Below are positions 10,150 through 20,723 of a stretch of 64,000 bases of DNA, piece after piece. Positions within the stretch are counted from its first letter, which is position 1. Every line of letters starts with the position of its first letter. The stretch is from Telmatactis stephensoni (Eukaryota; Cnidaria; Anthozoa; Actiniaria; Isophelliidae). The DNA lies in the NCBI GenBank assembly GCA_029948255.1, contig JALIZF010001752.1, forward strand, positions 397,501-461,500, read 5' to 3'. The notes beneath the pieces were generated by a model. That model made no database searches and was not told where the DNA came from. It worked only from the letters and a program-made list of their open reading frames with translations. Both the position numbers and the translations under genes were made by a program.

Positions 10150-10965
10150 ATAGAAATAAAGAAAAAGGAAACAGAACATTTATTACATAATTTTGATCCT
10201 CAAATTTCACTTCCTGTTCTTCAATTTGGTAATGATCTTATAAAATCGTCATCTAAAGCAAGAAACATTGGTGTTATTTTTGATTCTCACTTAACTATGA
10301 TTCCTCATGTAAATAATATATGCAAGACATCTTTTTATCATCTCCGTAACATCGCTCGTATTCGTAAATTCATCTCTACTAAGACCACCAAAATGCCTGT
10401 TTATGCATTCATAACTTCCAGACTTGACAACTGCAACTCTCTTTTATATAGACTCCCCAAGAACCTACTCAATAAACTACAATATGTACAAAACTCGGAT
10501 CTGCTGCCCGTCTTATTACCCTATCAAAGAAAAACAACCACATCACACCTGTTCGTTTTAATCTCCATTGGTTACCAGTTAATGAACGTATCAAGTACAA
10601 GATTCGAATTCTTCTGATGACATTCAAGTCTTTACATGGCTTTCCTCCCTCTTACATTAGTGATTTAGTCACAAGATACAAACCACACCGTAATCTTCGT
10701 TCTTCATCTGAACTACTGCTGGTCTCTAAATCGTATGGATGTCGTGCTTTTTCTGTTTCTGCTCCAGTTCTGTGGAACTCACTCCCATCGCCTATCAGAA
10801 CAATAGAAAGTCTTGACACTTTTAAAAGAGAACTGAAAACACATCTTTTTAAATTATCGTATAATTTGTAATTTATATATATATATATTTTTTCTTAATT
10901 TTAATAGCGCTTAGAGCAGATTTGTATAAGCGCTTAATTATTATTTATTATTACTTAGTTCATAT
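10150..10965 (+). mobile_element. 5'-truncated non-LTR retrotransposon (CR1/L2/jockey-like RT end)
   Basis: Encodes the C-terminal part of a LINE reverse transcriptase. The segment F-I-T-S-R-L-D-N-C-N-S-L-L-Y-R-L-P is the typical thumb-side motif, and the end reads S-A-P-V-L-W-N-S-L-P-S-P-I-R followed by L-K-T-H-L-F-K. One frameshift near 10495 splits the frame into 10297-10617 (reading past the shift out of frame) and a part closing at 10871. It is followed by a 3' untranslated tail with 'atagcgctt' and 'aagcgctta' and a short A/T-rich end. It is a dead-on-arrival copy truncated at its 5' end near 10150. Confidence 0.8.
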
Positions 10966-11074
10966 CAGTTAAAGGCCTAAAATAATACAGAGTGGTGACA
11001 TCCTCTTCCTCCTGATAAATTAACAATAGCTCAGTTCAAAATCAGCCATGAGTTCCTAACAATTTCAGGCAAAA
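10966..11074. other. Short non-coding spacer
   Basis: Unremarkable sequence between the LINE tail and the following foldback. Confidence 0.3.
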
Positions 11075-11218
11075 ACATAAAAATAACCAAACCGAAAAAA
11101 GAAAGCATGGTACTAGGCTTTTATATATTGCGCGTAGTATATTTCGATCAAAATATACTACGAACGATAAAAATCTAGTACAATATGTTTTCTTTTTTCG
11201 AACTGGTTATCTTTATGT
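11075..11218. mobile_element. Foldback MITE, about 144 bases
   Basis: Left end ACATAAAAATAACC and right end GGTTATCTTTATGT are inverted copies. Inward the arms share 'cgaaaaaagaaa', 'gtactag' and 'tagtatat'. The whole element could fold into a single hairpin. There is no coding capacity and no clear target duplication. Confidence 0.65.
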
Positions 11219-11899
11219 AATAGCTCACTTGTATCATTACTCAGGCCGTAGGCCGGGAACGAGTTATAAACTACAAATGTGTTTTTTCCCTTTTTAACGT
11301 TTGTCGTCTCGAGAAAAGGCCATTCTTGCGCAATCGCTCACGTGTTACAGTTCCTGATTGGTTAAGAGCGTAAGAAACAATGCCCTTCATTCATCACCTT
11401 TGAGCGAGTGCGAACTTTTCGTAGTAAACGCCAGTAAGGAACTTTAGGAATGTAAGATGGCGGACAACTCAAAAAATAGCTTTTAGAGACAGGCTCTTCT
11501 AGCAGCAAAATAATGTAAAGTGGAGCTTTTAACTCGAGATATAGCTATACACTTATAAGAGCTTCAGAATGGGCTGTTATTTTGAGCTTGATCTCCAATA
11601 CTTTGACCAAATATCGAACTCTAAACGGAGTACTTGAAATGAAGTTCCCGCGGTAAAGAGTGTTTCCTTTGAGCTGGAAATCTACGAAGTTCTCACCCTA
11701 CATGTTGCTAAACGAACACATATAGAGGCAAATCAAATATATTTCACATTCAAGCATTGACGAGATCTTGAGAAGTTTTTGTAATGAATTTTAATATCGA
11801 AATTCTGGACCAGATCATTTATATTTAAAATCCATGGAACTATTGTAGGTTCTATTTGACCTGGCGCGCTTTGGTCACGTAATGTCTTTTATTCATATA

Positions 11900-12146
11900 C
11901 ACCTATTTCAAAAAAGGTTGTCACCGCTAAGAGCGATAGGCGATAGGTAATAGGTCATTCCAAGACCGCAAAGCACTATTGATTTCTAATTAATTTACAT
12001 ATGAATTGCCAAATATTTGATGGAAGAGTGTAAAGAAAGATTTAGGATGGCTTAATTAGGAAACCAATAGTGCTTTGCGGTCTTGGAATGACCTATTACC
12101 TATCGCCTATTGCTCTTAGCGGTGACAACCTTTTTTGCAATAGGTG
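11900..12146. mobile_element. TA-flanked MITE (mariner-type target) with ~90-base TIRs
   Basis: Left end CACCTATTTCAAAAAAGG and right end CCTTTTTTGCAATAGGTG begin inverted repeats that continue for roughly 90 bases, including 'ccaagaccgcaaagcacta'. TA stands at 11898-11899 and 12147-12148. The homologous repeat near 32565-32590 lacks the element and has a single TA at exactly this point, which confirms both borders. There is no coding capacity. The TA target suggests a Tc1/mariner-type enzyme (family knowledge). Confidence 0.85.
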
Positions 12147-12267
12147 TATAAAACATCTGGAACGTGAACGAAAAAATACACGATTTGTTATTGTGTCAAA
12201 AACGCCGTTGTAGAAGTACAGCAAACAATTTAGATATATAGTGAAATAAAAAGTTGAATAAACTGGT

Positions 12268-12700
12268 TTATTATATTTTGAAAATAATTCAAGAGTTTTG
12301 ATTGGCTAAGAGCCACCGGATAAATTACCATAGTCGCCGGCTAGCTGCCCAAATTTGGAGTTATGAAAATATGTTGAAAACCATTATTCGAAGTTATGAC
12401 GTAATTTTATCGAATATGGAAAATTAGCTTGCGGTATGACGTCACGCTAATTTATACGATTCATGCCAAAAGCGGGAAAACAACAACAACATGTATTCTT
12501 GTCAACAAAGCACAACTGAGAAAGAATTATTTTCAAAAATAATAAAACAATTATTGAATTCGTTTCTCGTAGGATATGGGGAATTATTAAGGCCTCGGTT
12601 TGTGTTATCTGCCTCAGCCTTCGGCTTCGGCAGATAACACAAACCTCGGCCTTAATAATTCCCCATATCCCACTCGACCTCATCCAATAATTGCTTAATA
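12268..12700. mobile_element. Insertion with long hairpin; second copy at 53333-53695
   Basis: Starts near 'ttattatattttgaaaat' and ends near 'attgcttaata'. A similar sequence stands at 53333-53695, and the homologous repeat at 32430-32445 lacks it. Inside, arms at about 12549-12613 and 12627-12695 form a long inverted repeat around 'cagccttcggcttcgg'. In the 53 kb copy only the right arm is present. It has a TGACGTCA octamer (12437-12444) and no coding capacity. The exact ends and target duplication are uncertain by a few bases. Confidence 0.65.
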
Positions 12701-13124
12701 TTCTCAGGTAATATTTTGGCATGTGAGATATATAATACCCATGATGATAGAAGGCCAAAGGCCATACTAGTAGCTGATGACAGACAAATTGACAATGATC
12801 AGATAAGGACAGACCATTTGATCTGCCGTCACCCGGTGGTCGACAACAACAAGCTCCTATTTTTCAAGTTGCTGGGCTTACCAAAGTTTTATTTCTTTAT
12901 TTTTAGTTAGCCGATTCAATAAAGGTCTTTACTACTGCGCTGGTTGCACTACAGGCAACCAGTGTACGGTTCGAAGAGCGTTTTGTTAAAAAGTTTATTA
13001 ACGACAACATGTCAACCGCTCTTACCCTAGCGGCAGCTTATCGAAAGGTCTTTTTTAAGCCGATATTTGGCTCGCTTTCACCTGGGCACGAGTGAACGCA
13101 CGGGTGCGTCTAGTTTGTTTATCT

Positions 13125-13306
13125 ATGTCTCTGTCTCTCTGTCTCTCTGTCTCTCTGTCTCTCTGTCTCTCTGTCTCTCTGTCTCTCTGTCTCTCTGTCT
13201 CTCTGTCTCTCTGTCTCTCTGTCTCTCTGTCTCTCTGTCTCTCTGTCTCTCTGTCTCTCTGTCTCTCTGTCTCTCTGTCTCTCTGTCTCTCTGTCTCTCT
13301 GTCCCT

Positions 13307-13341
<35 letters not shown>

Positions 13342-13400
13342 TGTTTGTTTGTTTGTTTGTTTATTTGTTTGTTTGTTTATTTATTTGTTTGTTTGTTGTC
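13125..13400 (+). repeat. Compound microsatellite (TCTCTCTG)n, (GATT)n, (TTTG)n
   Basis: About 180 bases of an 8-base TCTCTCTG-type unit run straight into GATT repeats and then TTTG/TTTA repeats. Open frames across it are an effect of the repeat and do not indicate proteins. Confidence 0.95.
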
Positions 13401-14280
13401 CAAACTGCATTAAGGTAGTTCCGGAGCCTTAGATTTCGTTAATAATTTTCTTAAAATTCCCTTCATTTGAAGATAATGATTAGGCCAAGTCAAAACCCGA
13501 GAAAAAAAGAGGGGGTCACCGTATTGGTTTCTGAGCTATATGATGTCGTAAAATGTGGTATTTTCAATGATTTGCGGCGATTTTTCTCGAAATGTACGTA
13601 ATCTATATGGCCTGAAGAATGCGAGCAAACATTCTCCGAAAAAAAGAGCTAGACCGTCTCAATAGCGGGCAATAATAGATACAAACCATCTAATAAGAAT
13701 GTTTTTCCTCCATGAAAAACTTTTGAGATCGTACAGTTCTTGTAAATATTTGGGTCATCTAGGAACGCAAAATTGCAAAGAAAATAAATGCGTATAGTGA
13801 AATCGAAAAAAAAAGAAAAATTGAAATGCAGTACTGAAAATAAAGTCTGCTACTGACCTTAATTTAAGTTATTTTCAGAAAGTACGACAGAAAGAAAGAG
13901 CTTTAGCTCAAATCCAATTTATGAAAATTTTTCCAAAAATTAAATGGAAATAATTGGTAGGAAATGCGAAGGAAAAAAACCTTGAAAATCTGCTTTCCAA
14001 TCCATGAAAATGGCCTTAAAATTCCAGTGATTTAAGACAGGGCCATTATATCAAGCCTGAGCCTTTTCATATACAGTCCGTTGTTCATTAAGCAATGTTG
14101 TCTTTTTTCACCATTATGGAAAAATTCAAATCAAAAGGGGGCAAATTTGACCGACTGTGTTTCCGTATCAATATGTCACTCAGTGTCGAACCGGGCATGT
14201 GGAAACAGTCTCAGGGTTATAATATACGATGATGTTTCCTTCTACTCTTGATATTTCATGTCCTTGAATTTACACCCTTT
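13401..14280. other. Non-coding spacer
   Basis: Contains several A-rich runs. The last ~80 bases resemble the 3' flank of the 17.4 kb receptor ('tctcagggttata', 'atatttcatgt'), so they are the downstream end of the broken receptor unit. No gene is seen. Confidence 0.4.
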
Positions 14281-14339
14281 TTCAATTATCATTTGCAGGA
14301 GATACGCTTTGAATGTTTAGTTCCACTTGATGACGGCGG

Positions 14340-14560
14340 TCCTACAAATAATCTCTTTAAGCGACGTATTTGCGCTGTGAAATCCCTCTTCAGATACAAA
14401 GATGATACTTTTAGCTCCACGCATGATCTCTTTAAGCGACGTATTTGCGAATTGCACAAAGAAAAGGATTCACCAAAGATGATACTTTAAGCTCCACGCA
14501 TGATCTCTTTGAGCGACGTATTTGCGCTGTGAAATCCCTCTTCAGAATTGCAAAAAGAAA
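14340..14560 (-). repeat. Tandem copies of a receptor TM7/C-tail segment
   Basis: The phrase 'gatctctttaagcgacgta' with 'tttgcgctgtgaaatccctc' is repeated about three times (near 14350, 14425 and 14500). Each piece corresponds to the codons after N-P-x-x-Y of the neighbouring receptor. Short tandem duplications therefore scrambled the 3' end of the broken gene. Confidence 0.75.
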
Positions 14561-15327
14561 AGGATTCACCAAAGATGATACAGCAATGGCAGTGAGAGTT
14601 CCAAAACGAAGATGAGGAGGAACGAGATCAGGTCTACGGAATGCATATCGAACCAAACATGTACAGGGTCGGAAGCCAGCTCAGGAGAAAACAAACCATT
14701 ACCACCACGAATATATACCTTGACCGTCTTGCCCTAAAGTAATGCTTTTCTTGCTTTCTCTCGTGCTTCGTTTGTGATATCGCTTCTCTTTAACTCTTTT
14801 ACATGGGATCGTAGACGTAGCCAGATTCGTGTATAAGAAACAGCGATAAAGACATAAGGGATGACAACAAATACATTAAAATATACCCTATGATGCCACG
14901 TTCGCTCGTTTTGGTTCCCAGATTGATTGATTTCTTTAAGTTCTTTAATGCAAACTGGGATGGATGAGCCAAAAATAGCTGTAACCCATATTGCAGTCAG
15001 GATTTTCTTGTAATGCTTTTCTAGCTCGTTTTTATATACAAAAGGGTGCATAACAACAATGTATCTGTCCCATGTTACGGCACAAATGTTTCCAACACCA
15101 GAAAGGACGACAAGATTCACCAAGTACTGTGAGGTATTTTCCAAATGATAAATCGCTGTAAATCTTAGTGGTAAAAGTACTCCTCCAGTTAACAAATCAG
15201 ACACAGCTAAAGACACCACAAAGTAGTTGGTAAAGGTCCTAAGTTGCTTGATAAAAATCACCATGCAGATCACAGCGGCGTTTGTTACCACTACGAGAAC
15301 ACCAACTATTATCAAACCAACTGCCAT
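14432..15327 (-). pseudogene. Broken class A GPCR, clade B, psiGPCR-3
   Basis: Starts like the intact 17.4 kb gene (M-A-V-G-L-I) and reads through TM1 to the third intracellular loop for 197 codons, with L-A-V-S-D and W-D-R-Y intact. A TAG at 14734-14736 stands where the paralogues have GAG (Glu in L-E-G-K). Just after it a 4-base insertion shifts the frame. TM6 is out of frame, and TM7 with N-P-F-L-F (the Tyr of N-P-x-x-Y changed to Phe) resumes in a second frame from 14656 down to 14432. The 3' end is scrambled by tandem duplications. A truncated five-helix product is conceivable but unlikely to signal. Confidence 0.85.
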
Positions 15328-15897
15328 TTGTAAAATGAAATATACGCGGATTTGAGCGAGTTTGTAATATTAAACACAAGCCGGGTTGCTTCCCATTTCC
15401 AAATGCTATGGCTTGATCACAAGGCAAATCCTAATCAATACTTAGTTTTCTTCGCTATTTGGAAAAACAGTGTTAACATAATAAGCAGCACAGGTGGCCA
15501 ATGTCTCGATAGATTCGGCTCAAGTACTTCAAGTGCCTAGCTCCCACTTGCAAGACATGTATTAAATGAAAACAGTAATGAATGTTAATTCAATTTCCAA
15601 GAAAATATTCCAAGTACTAATAAGATCCATAAGGCAAACAAATGACCCACAATATGTTAATTTCAGTAATAAATAGATAGACAGTAATGAAAATAAAAAC
15701 AAACCGGCAAAAAGCCAAATGACCAAAAACATATTAAGATCAGACAGACAGCCATACAAACAATTAAAGAAACATCAAACGAACGAGCAGACAAACAATC
15801 AAAAACAATCAAACATAAGCAATGCTAGGGTTTTTTATTTTGTTTTGTAACGTATCATTTTAAGTTGTTGATTGCTTCCTTATACCTGCATCATTAA
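15328..15897. other. 5' flank of psiGPCR-3, non-coding
   Basis: The 230 bases next to the start resemble the region upstream of the 17.4 kb gene (18325-18540), including 'gtctcgatagat'. So the gene pair arose by tandem duplication with its upstream region. The remainder has no gene. Confidence 0.45.
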
Positions 15898-16348
15898 GAG
15901 AAGCTTTTTTCAATGACGAGCAACAATGGCGAAAAGCGCCAAAAACTAGACCTTCGTGCGAGTTTTAATTCAAATTTTCGTTCTGGATTAACACTCAAAA
16001 CCTTTTTCTACCGCTTTATAACTGATGTACCAAGATAAAATACCTGTTTAAAAATGGATTTTTGAATTGAACAAACTTTTTCGTGAAGTTGTGTTAGGAT
16101 TAAGCTTTTTCAAGCTGAATATCAAGAAACATATAGCAAATGAGCAAATGAAGACCAATGAAGGCCTAAACCTCATGTTCGATCCCAATTTTCGCTATGG
16201 ATTAACACTTTGATTCAACTTTCATCGGCCACAACTACTTACAAACAACTTAAACTTTCTGACAGGAATGATTTTAGCTTTGTACAACACTCATTCTTCG
16301 ATTAGGAGTTATTGTCGTTCAGTGCTCGAACTTGAAAAAAATCCCCTC
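15898..16348. mobile_element. TTAA-flanked TIR element, copy 1 (~451 bases)
   Basis: TTAA precedes (15894-15897) and follows (16349-16352) a sequence with inverted ends of the type GAGAAGCTTTTTTCAA and TTGAAAAAAATCCCCTC. The interior is an inverted copy of 36808-37252. There is no coding capacity. TTAA targets are used by piggyBac- and Kolobok-type transposases (family knowledge); which applies is not decided. Confidence 0.75.
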
Positions 16349-16352
16349 TTAA

Positions 16353-17409
16353 CATCAAAATAATGTAATAATGTACAAATTTTCAACCGATTCCTAGTGC
16401 ACAATATCAAATGTGTTCATTTTTATTCTGGGAAATAAAAGTCTTGTACACTATTTTAGTTTTATGTCAAAGTTGTATTCACCACCGAAGTGATCAAGCT
16501 CTAAGGTCGTAAAGGTTAGAACTATGTTCTTTTGGTCATTAGAAGTTGCCTGCATTCTATCTTACTTTATTCGGGATATATTTATTTAATTTTCTTTTTT
16601 TTCATTATACATCCATCCCTATATTTGTTTTTATTACGTTGTTACAATTTTAGTATTTCCGTGTTCAGTTTTAGGTAGAGTATAATGGCATTCTGACATA
16701 TTCCTATTTCATGATTTTCTTAAAATCATACTGACTAATAGTAACTTACAAGATAGTAAAAGCTCAAATAATTACAGAGGATTAATTATGTATTCGATCT
16801 CCGTCCCGATAGTTTGTGATTATATTCGATACCCTGGAGGGTGCTGATAGGATCAAGTATCATAGCATCTGCGTGGCATGAGCGCCAACTGCGAATATTC
16901 ATCATCAAAATTCACGCTGTTCAAAAGTTTGATTTAAAGAAGCGTTAGATTAAGTTCTTGATGATGATGGTGTCGTTAACAAGACAACAGTACAGCTTAA
17001 TGTCTACTGAAGCAATAAAGACCAAATATTCCTAGAATTGCATGAACGTACTCTAGCTTCAGTCGTTCATTATACATTTTACATAATATATAAATTTAGA
17101 ATATATCCTCATTTCAGTCTTTTACTAATTATAAGCGCAGTCTTTTAATAAGCATTTTTTCCTCTTCTTTCATGGCGTCTCTGTTTGATATGAAAAAATA
17201 TATACAAATCAAGAAGGGGTAAATCTGTCCGATCTCCGTAAATCGATGCACATAAGCCGTGGGGATCTGCGTCTGTGAAAACCATTTGAATGAGATTCAA
17301 ATGCAAAGTCTCTGGGTTATATTACAAGGTAATGTCTCCGTCGTTTTAGTGCCTTATATTTCATGTAGTTGATACATTATCTCAGCGTGGCCATGATATC
17401 TTGTCGATT
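16353..17409. other. Non-coding spacer
   Basis: AT-rich with no recognised gene or terminal repeats. The last ~180 bases are the 3' flank of GPCR-4, shared in part with psiGPCR-3. Confidence 0.4.
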
Positions 17410-18321
17410 CTAAACTGCAGAACGTAAGCTTTGAGTGTTTAGTTCCAATTGAGGATTTGCAGCGTGATCTACTCTTGATGGCGGCGGTCCAACGCATGAA
17501 ATCCTTAAGCGACGTAGTTGTGCTGTGAAATCCCTCTTCAGAATAGCATAAAGAAAGGGATTCACCAAAGAGGATCCAGCAATAGCGGAGAGCGTAACAA
17601 ACCGAAATTGACGAGAAACAAGATCAGGTCTACCAAGTGCATATACAGCCACATTGATGTACAAGACAGGAAGCCAGCTGAGGAGAAAACATGCCATTAC
17701 CACTACGAACACCCTAACCGTCTTGCCCTCAAGCGATGCTTTTCTTGCTCTCTGTCGGGTCTCGTTTGTGATGCCCATCGTCTTCAACTCTTTAGCATGG
17801 AATCGGAGACGTAACCAAATGCGCACGTAGGCAGCAACGACAAAGAAGTAAGGAAAAACCACGAATACGACAAAAAATACCAAATGATGCAACTTTGCCT
17901 CTTTTTCGTATCTTGATTGGTTTCTTTCGATAAGTTCGTTTATGAGAAATGGGATAAGTGAGCAAAATATTGCTATCAACCATATTGCCGACAGGATTTT
18001 CTTGTAATGTTTCTCTAGCTTGTCTTTATATAAAAAAGGGTGCATAACAACAATGTATCTGTCCCATGTTACGGCACAAATGTTTCCAAAACCAGAAAGG
18101 AAGATAAGATTCACCAAGTATTTTGAGGGATTTTCCAAATGATAAAACGCTGTAAATCTCAGTGGTAACAGTACTCCTCCAGTTAACAAGTCAGACACAG
18201 CTAAAGACACCACAAAGTAGTTGGTAAAGGTCCTAAGTTGCTTGATAAAAATCACCATGCAGATGATAGCGGCGTTTGTTACCACTACGAGAACAGCAAG
18301 TACAATCAAACCAACTGCCAT
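17410..18321 (-). CDS. Class A (rhodopsin-like) GPCR, clade B, GPCR-4
   Basis: A 303-residue single-exon seven-transmembrane receptor. Landmarks are N16 (TM1), L-A-V-S-D ending at D44 (TM2), W86-D87-R88-Y89 (TM3), P157 with Y at +8 (TM5), S215-W216-L217-P218 (TM6) and N254-P255-F-L-Y258 (TM7), then K-R-D-F helix 8. ECL2 is longer than in clade A and holds one N-Q-S glycosylation sequon at N134, but no cysteine to bridge TM3. The loop before TM6 has R-A-R-K-A-S-L-E-G-K-T. The C-tail (C-V-G-P-P-P-S-R-V-D-H) marks clade B and may include a palmitoylated Cys (inference). The start is set by alignment with paralogues. It is the closest intact relative of psiGPCR-3, 2 kb downstream on the same strand. 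Confidence 0.92.
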   Translation of the reverse strand: MAVGLIVLAVLVVVTNAAIICMVIFIKQLRTFTNYFVVSLAVSDLLTGGVLLPLRFTAFYHLENPSKYLVNLIFLSGFGNICAVTWDRYIVVMHPFLYKDKLEKHYKKILSAIWLIAIFCSLIPFLINELIERNQSRYEKEAKLHHLVFFVVFVVFPYFFVVAAYVRIWLRLRFHAKELKTMGITNETRQRARKASLEGKTVRVFVVVMACFLLSWLPVLYINVAVYALGRPDLVSRQFRFVTLSAIAGSSLVNPFLYAILKRDFTAQLRRLRISCVGPPPSRVDHAANPQLELNTQSLRSAV

Positions 18322-18939
18322 TATGAAAATGAAAATAATCAGTGCGACGTGGATCTGAACGAGAGTCTGATTTTAAAGAGAAGGGTTTCTTCCAAGTCTT
18401 AATGGTTGGATCTCACTTTTCTTTCCTATTTCAAAGAACTGCTCATTAAAAGCGGCAGCTGTGATGTCTCGATAGATCCAGCTGAAGACGGTTCTACTCT
18501 TTGTCTATGGAATAAGTATTTGAAAACAATATATTATTAATGAATGTCAATTTAGTTTCCATGGCAATGTTTTCAGCACTCTCAAGATCAACTACGCATA
18601 CAAATAATTGATGCCATGAACTACTATAATAATAATAACTGCAAATCTTTTAAGGAAGGATTTAGATATTGTTAAGGAGAGAAAGTTCCTCGATATATCT
18701 GAGGCTACGGGAAGTGGCCAATAGTCAACATTCAAGTTTCATTTATTTAAATAGTTCCATGGAATGTACAAAATTTCTTAAGAGAATGTCAAATCAGATT
18801 TCAAAACTTTTAGAGTGCGTAGAAAGCATTTTTATTTCAAATCAATATCAGTGTTGATCAAGGAAACCACTTACACAATTCTAAGCTTTATCCAATTGAC
18901 ATTTTATGTCTCTAGTGTTGCTACACTGTGGTACTATTC
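18322..18939. other. 5' flank of GPCR-4, non-coding
   Basis: Resembles the upstream region of psiGPCR-3 for about 200 bases. The rest shows no gene. Confidence 0.4.
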
Positions 18940-19190
18940 TTAACAAATATTAATGGTGGTTGTATGATGCCTCGGTTCTGAAATATAGACTGCACTAGGT
19001 CACCACAAAAGTTTTTCTTGGCAATACCGTGCGTTGTTGGTGATTTGCGGTTATAACAGTCAATAGTATAATTGTCCTCGACAAGTTTTCTCGTGTTGTA
19101 TATGAGGACGTATCACCTCTGTTTTGTAGCTCACCAGCAACGTTTTTCTTGACAATAGCGTGCGTTGCTGGTGATTTGCGGTTGTAACCA
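18940..19190. repeat. Two copies of a short dispersed repeat
   Basis: The segment 'gcgtgcgttgctggtgattt' (with one mismatch in the first copy) followed by 'gcggtt(a/g)taac' occurs near 19030 and near 19155. Inverted copies lie at about 49895-49940 and 53996-54040. The inner part GCGGTTATAACCGC is palindromic. It is probably the end of a dispersed repeat family of unknown type. Confidence 0.55.
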
Positions 19191-19984
19191 CTCCAAAATC
19201 ACCTTGGGCAAAGTTTAATTCAATTAAGTCTTACTGAAGGTTAACTTATCAGTAATGATTCGTTTGTCTCTCGCAGTCTATAAAATTATTCCAATTTCCT
19301 TTTAAACCAACACAAAAATTAAAAACCTTCGTATCTCAATACTGACTTTGATCAATTAATTATAGTCATAAATGCTTGATACTATAGAGATTAATAGGTG
19401 CACATGCACTTTATGGTACCCATTTGATAAAGAAATTGAGCATTCTCCATTATTTGAAAACCACAGGTTTTGCTACACGTCTTGTACGGCGCACGCTTCC
19501 GTGGCCATCCAATTAACTGTCTTTTGTACAAGTTATCCAGTAACAAAGCGAGAGTTTTTTGGACGAAAGTTAAAACATGAATGGAACTCAATCAGTAGGG
19601 AATTGAAACCAAAGTCTAAATTTCGTAAAAGAGTTTTTTAAATATTTTTTTTTCTTAATATTTGCTGCTGAAGTAAAAAAAAAATAGCTGGATGGCTACA
19701 GTTGCTCACGACATACAGTCAGCGCTGTGAAGTCATCAGAATATTTGTAACATTTAGTTACATTATTTTATTCGATGTGATTCCAAAATCATTATTTTTT
19801 GAAAGCCTTAGCTTGATTGCCACAGTCCCAATTACCCAGAGAAAATACCCAGATTACGTTATACGTACCAGCCACATGTCTCTAAAACCTCTCTAATTCT
19901 ATCCTCTTCGTATGGTCTATACTGTCTTAAGAGTATATGATTAATGATAAAGCAGTTACTCAAGGCCAGAAACACCAACTGTAC
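19191..19984. other. Non-coding spacer
   Basis: An open frame of about 90 codons (19372-19641) has no recognisable domain and overlaps an antisense frame; I do not call it. No other structure is seen. Confidence 0.4.
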
Positions 19985-20039
19985 AAGAAGCCAGGGCTGA
20001 TGAGTATCAGACTAAGATTGACTTATCACATTATATTAC

Positions 20040-20260
20040 CCAATCACAACCCGTGGTCTAATCACAAGATCAGTATGGTCTAATCGCAACATCTGTATTG
20101 TCTAGTCAAAAGATCCGCATGGTCTTATTACAAGTTCTGCATAGTCTTATCACAAGTTCGGCATGGTCTTATTACAAGTTCGGCATGGTCAATTCACAAC
20201 ATCTGCATGGTCTAATCATAAGATCTACATGGTCTAATTACAAGTTCTGCATGTTCTAAG
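20040..20260. repeat. Degenerate ~21-base tandem repeat
   Basis: About ten imperfect units of the type CATGGTCTAATCACAAGATC, varying at 'ttcgg', 'tctgc' and similar positions. The inverted counterpart is at 52815-53225, where more units are present. Units are contiguous, without unique spacers. Confidence 0.75.
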
Positions 20261-20723
20261 CGCCAGAAAATAAATTCAATATCATGAAATAGAGGCTCTC
20301 CCATCTTACCAAAAAATAGTACTAAAACAAATCGAGATTTGGTTCTTCTTGATGGAAGTGTTCCTTGGTAGACACGTAGCCTCGAAACACCGAACTTGAT
20401 AATAACTGGCGTTTCCATGAAACAGGTGTACATCCAACCATAAGTCTGATCGATTTCTGGCTAAGTCAATTATATAGAAACCGACTACTCTTTATTAATT
20501 TTGAATACGGTCTCTTCTGAAGTCCATTGTGGGTTGTATGAACCTCGCTCGTTTCTCTAAATGTTTTATTTTTAGCTTTTCTCTAGAATCTATTGGTTAT
20601 ATATAGTAATGTCTCACCGGCCGTTTCACTTTTCATGCTTCATAGCCATTTGCAGGTATGTTTCTTATATCAGCATCCTCATATATTTCCAATTTAATGA
20701 TATAGAAATTATGCTTTCGATGT

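Larger units (their letters stand above)
11225..13110 (+). repeat. Dispersed repeat, copy 1 (inverted relative to 32008-33240)
   Basis: Reads as an inverted copy of 32008-33240 from its left edge (the 'ggccgtaggccgggaacgag' region) to its right edge ('gcacgagtgaacgcacggg'). Near the two ends are inverted motifs related to ACTCGTGCC, so the unit may itself be an old DNA element. A short fragment of the same family occurs at 58144-58180. Two insertions, at 11900-12146 and about 12268-12700, are absent from the other copy. Short open frames inside are not conserved between copies and are not called as genes. Confidence 0.7.

Noticed and set aside
13067..13319. Ser/Leu/Cys-repeat open frames on the + strand
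   Set aside because: Produced by the TCTCTCTG microsatellite, open in more than one frame.
19372..19641. 89-codon open frame on the + strand
   Set aside because: No domain, no conservation in the window, and overlapped by an antisense frame of similar length.
20040..20260. CRISPR-like array
   Set aside because: Units are contiguous, imperfect and lack unique spacers; the setting is an animal genome.
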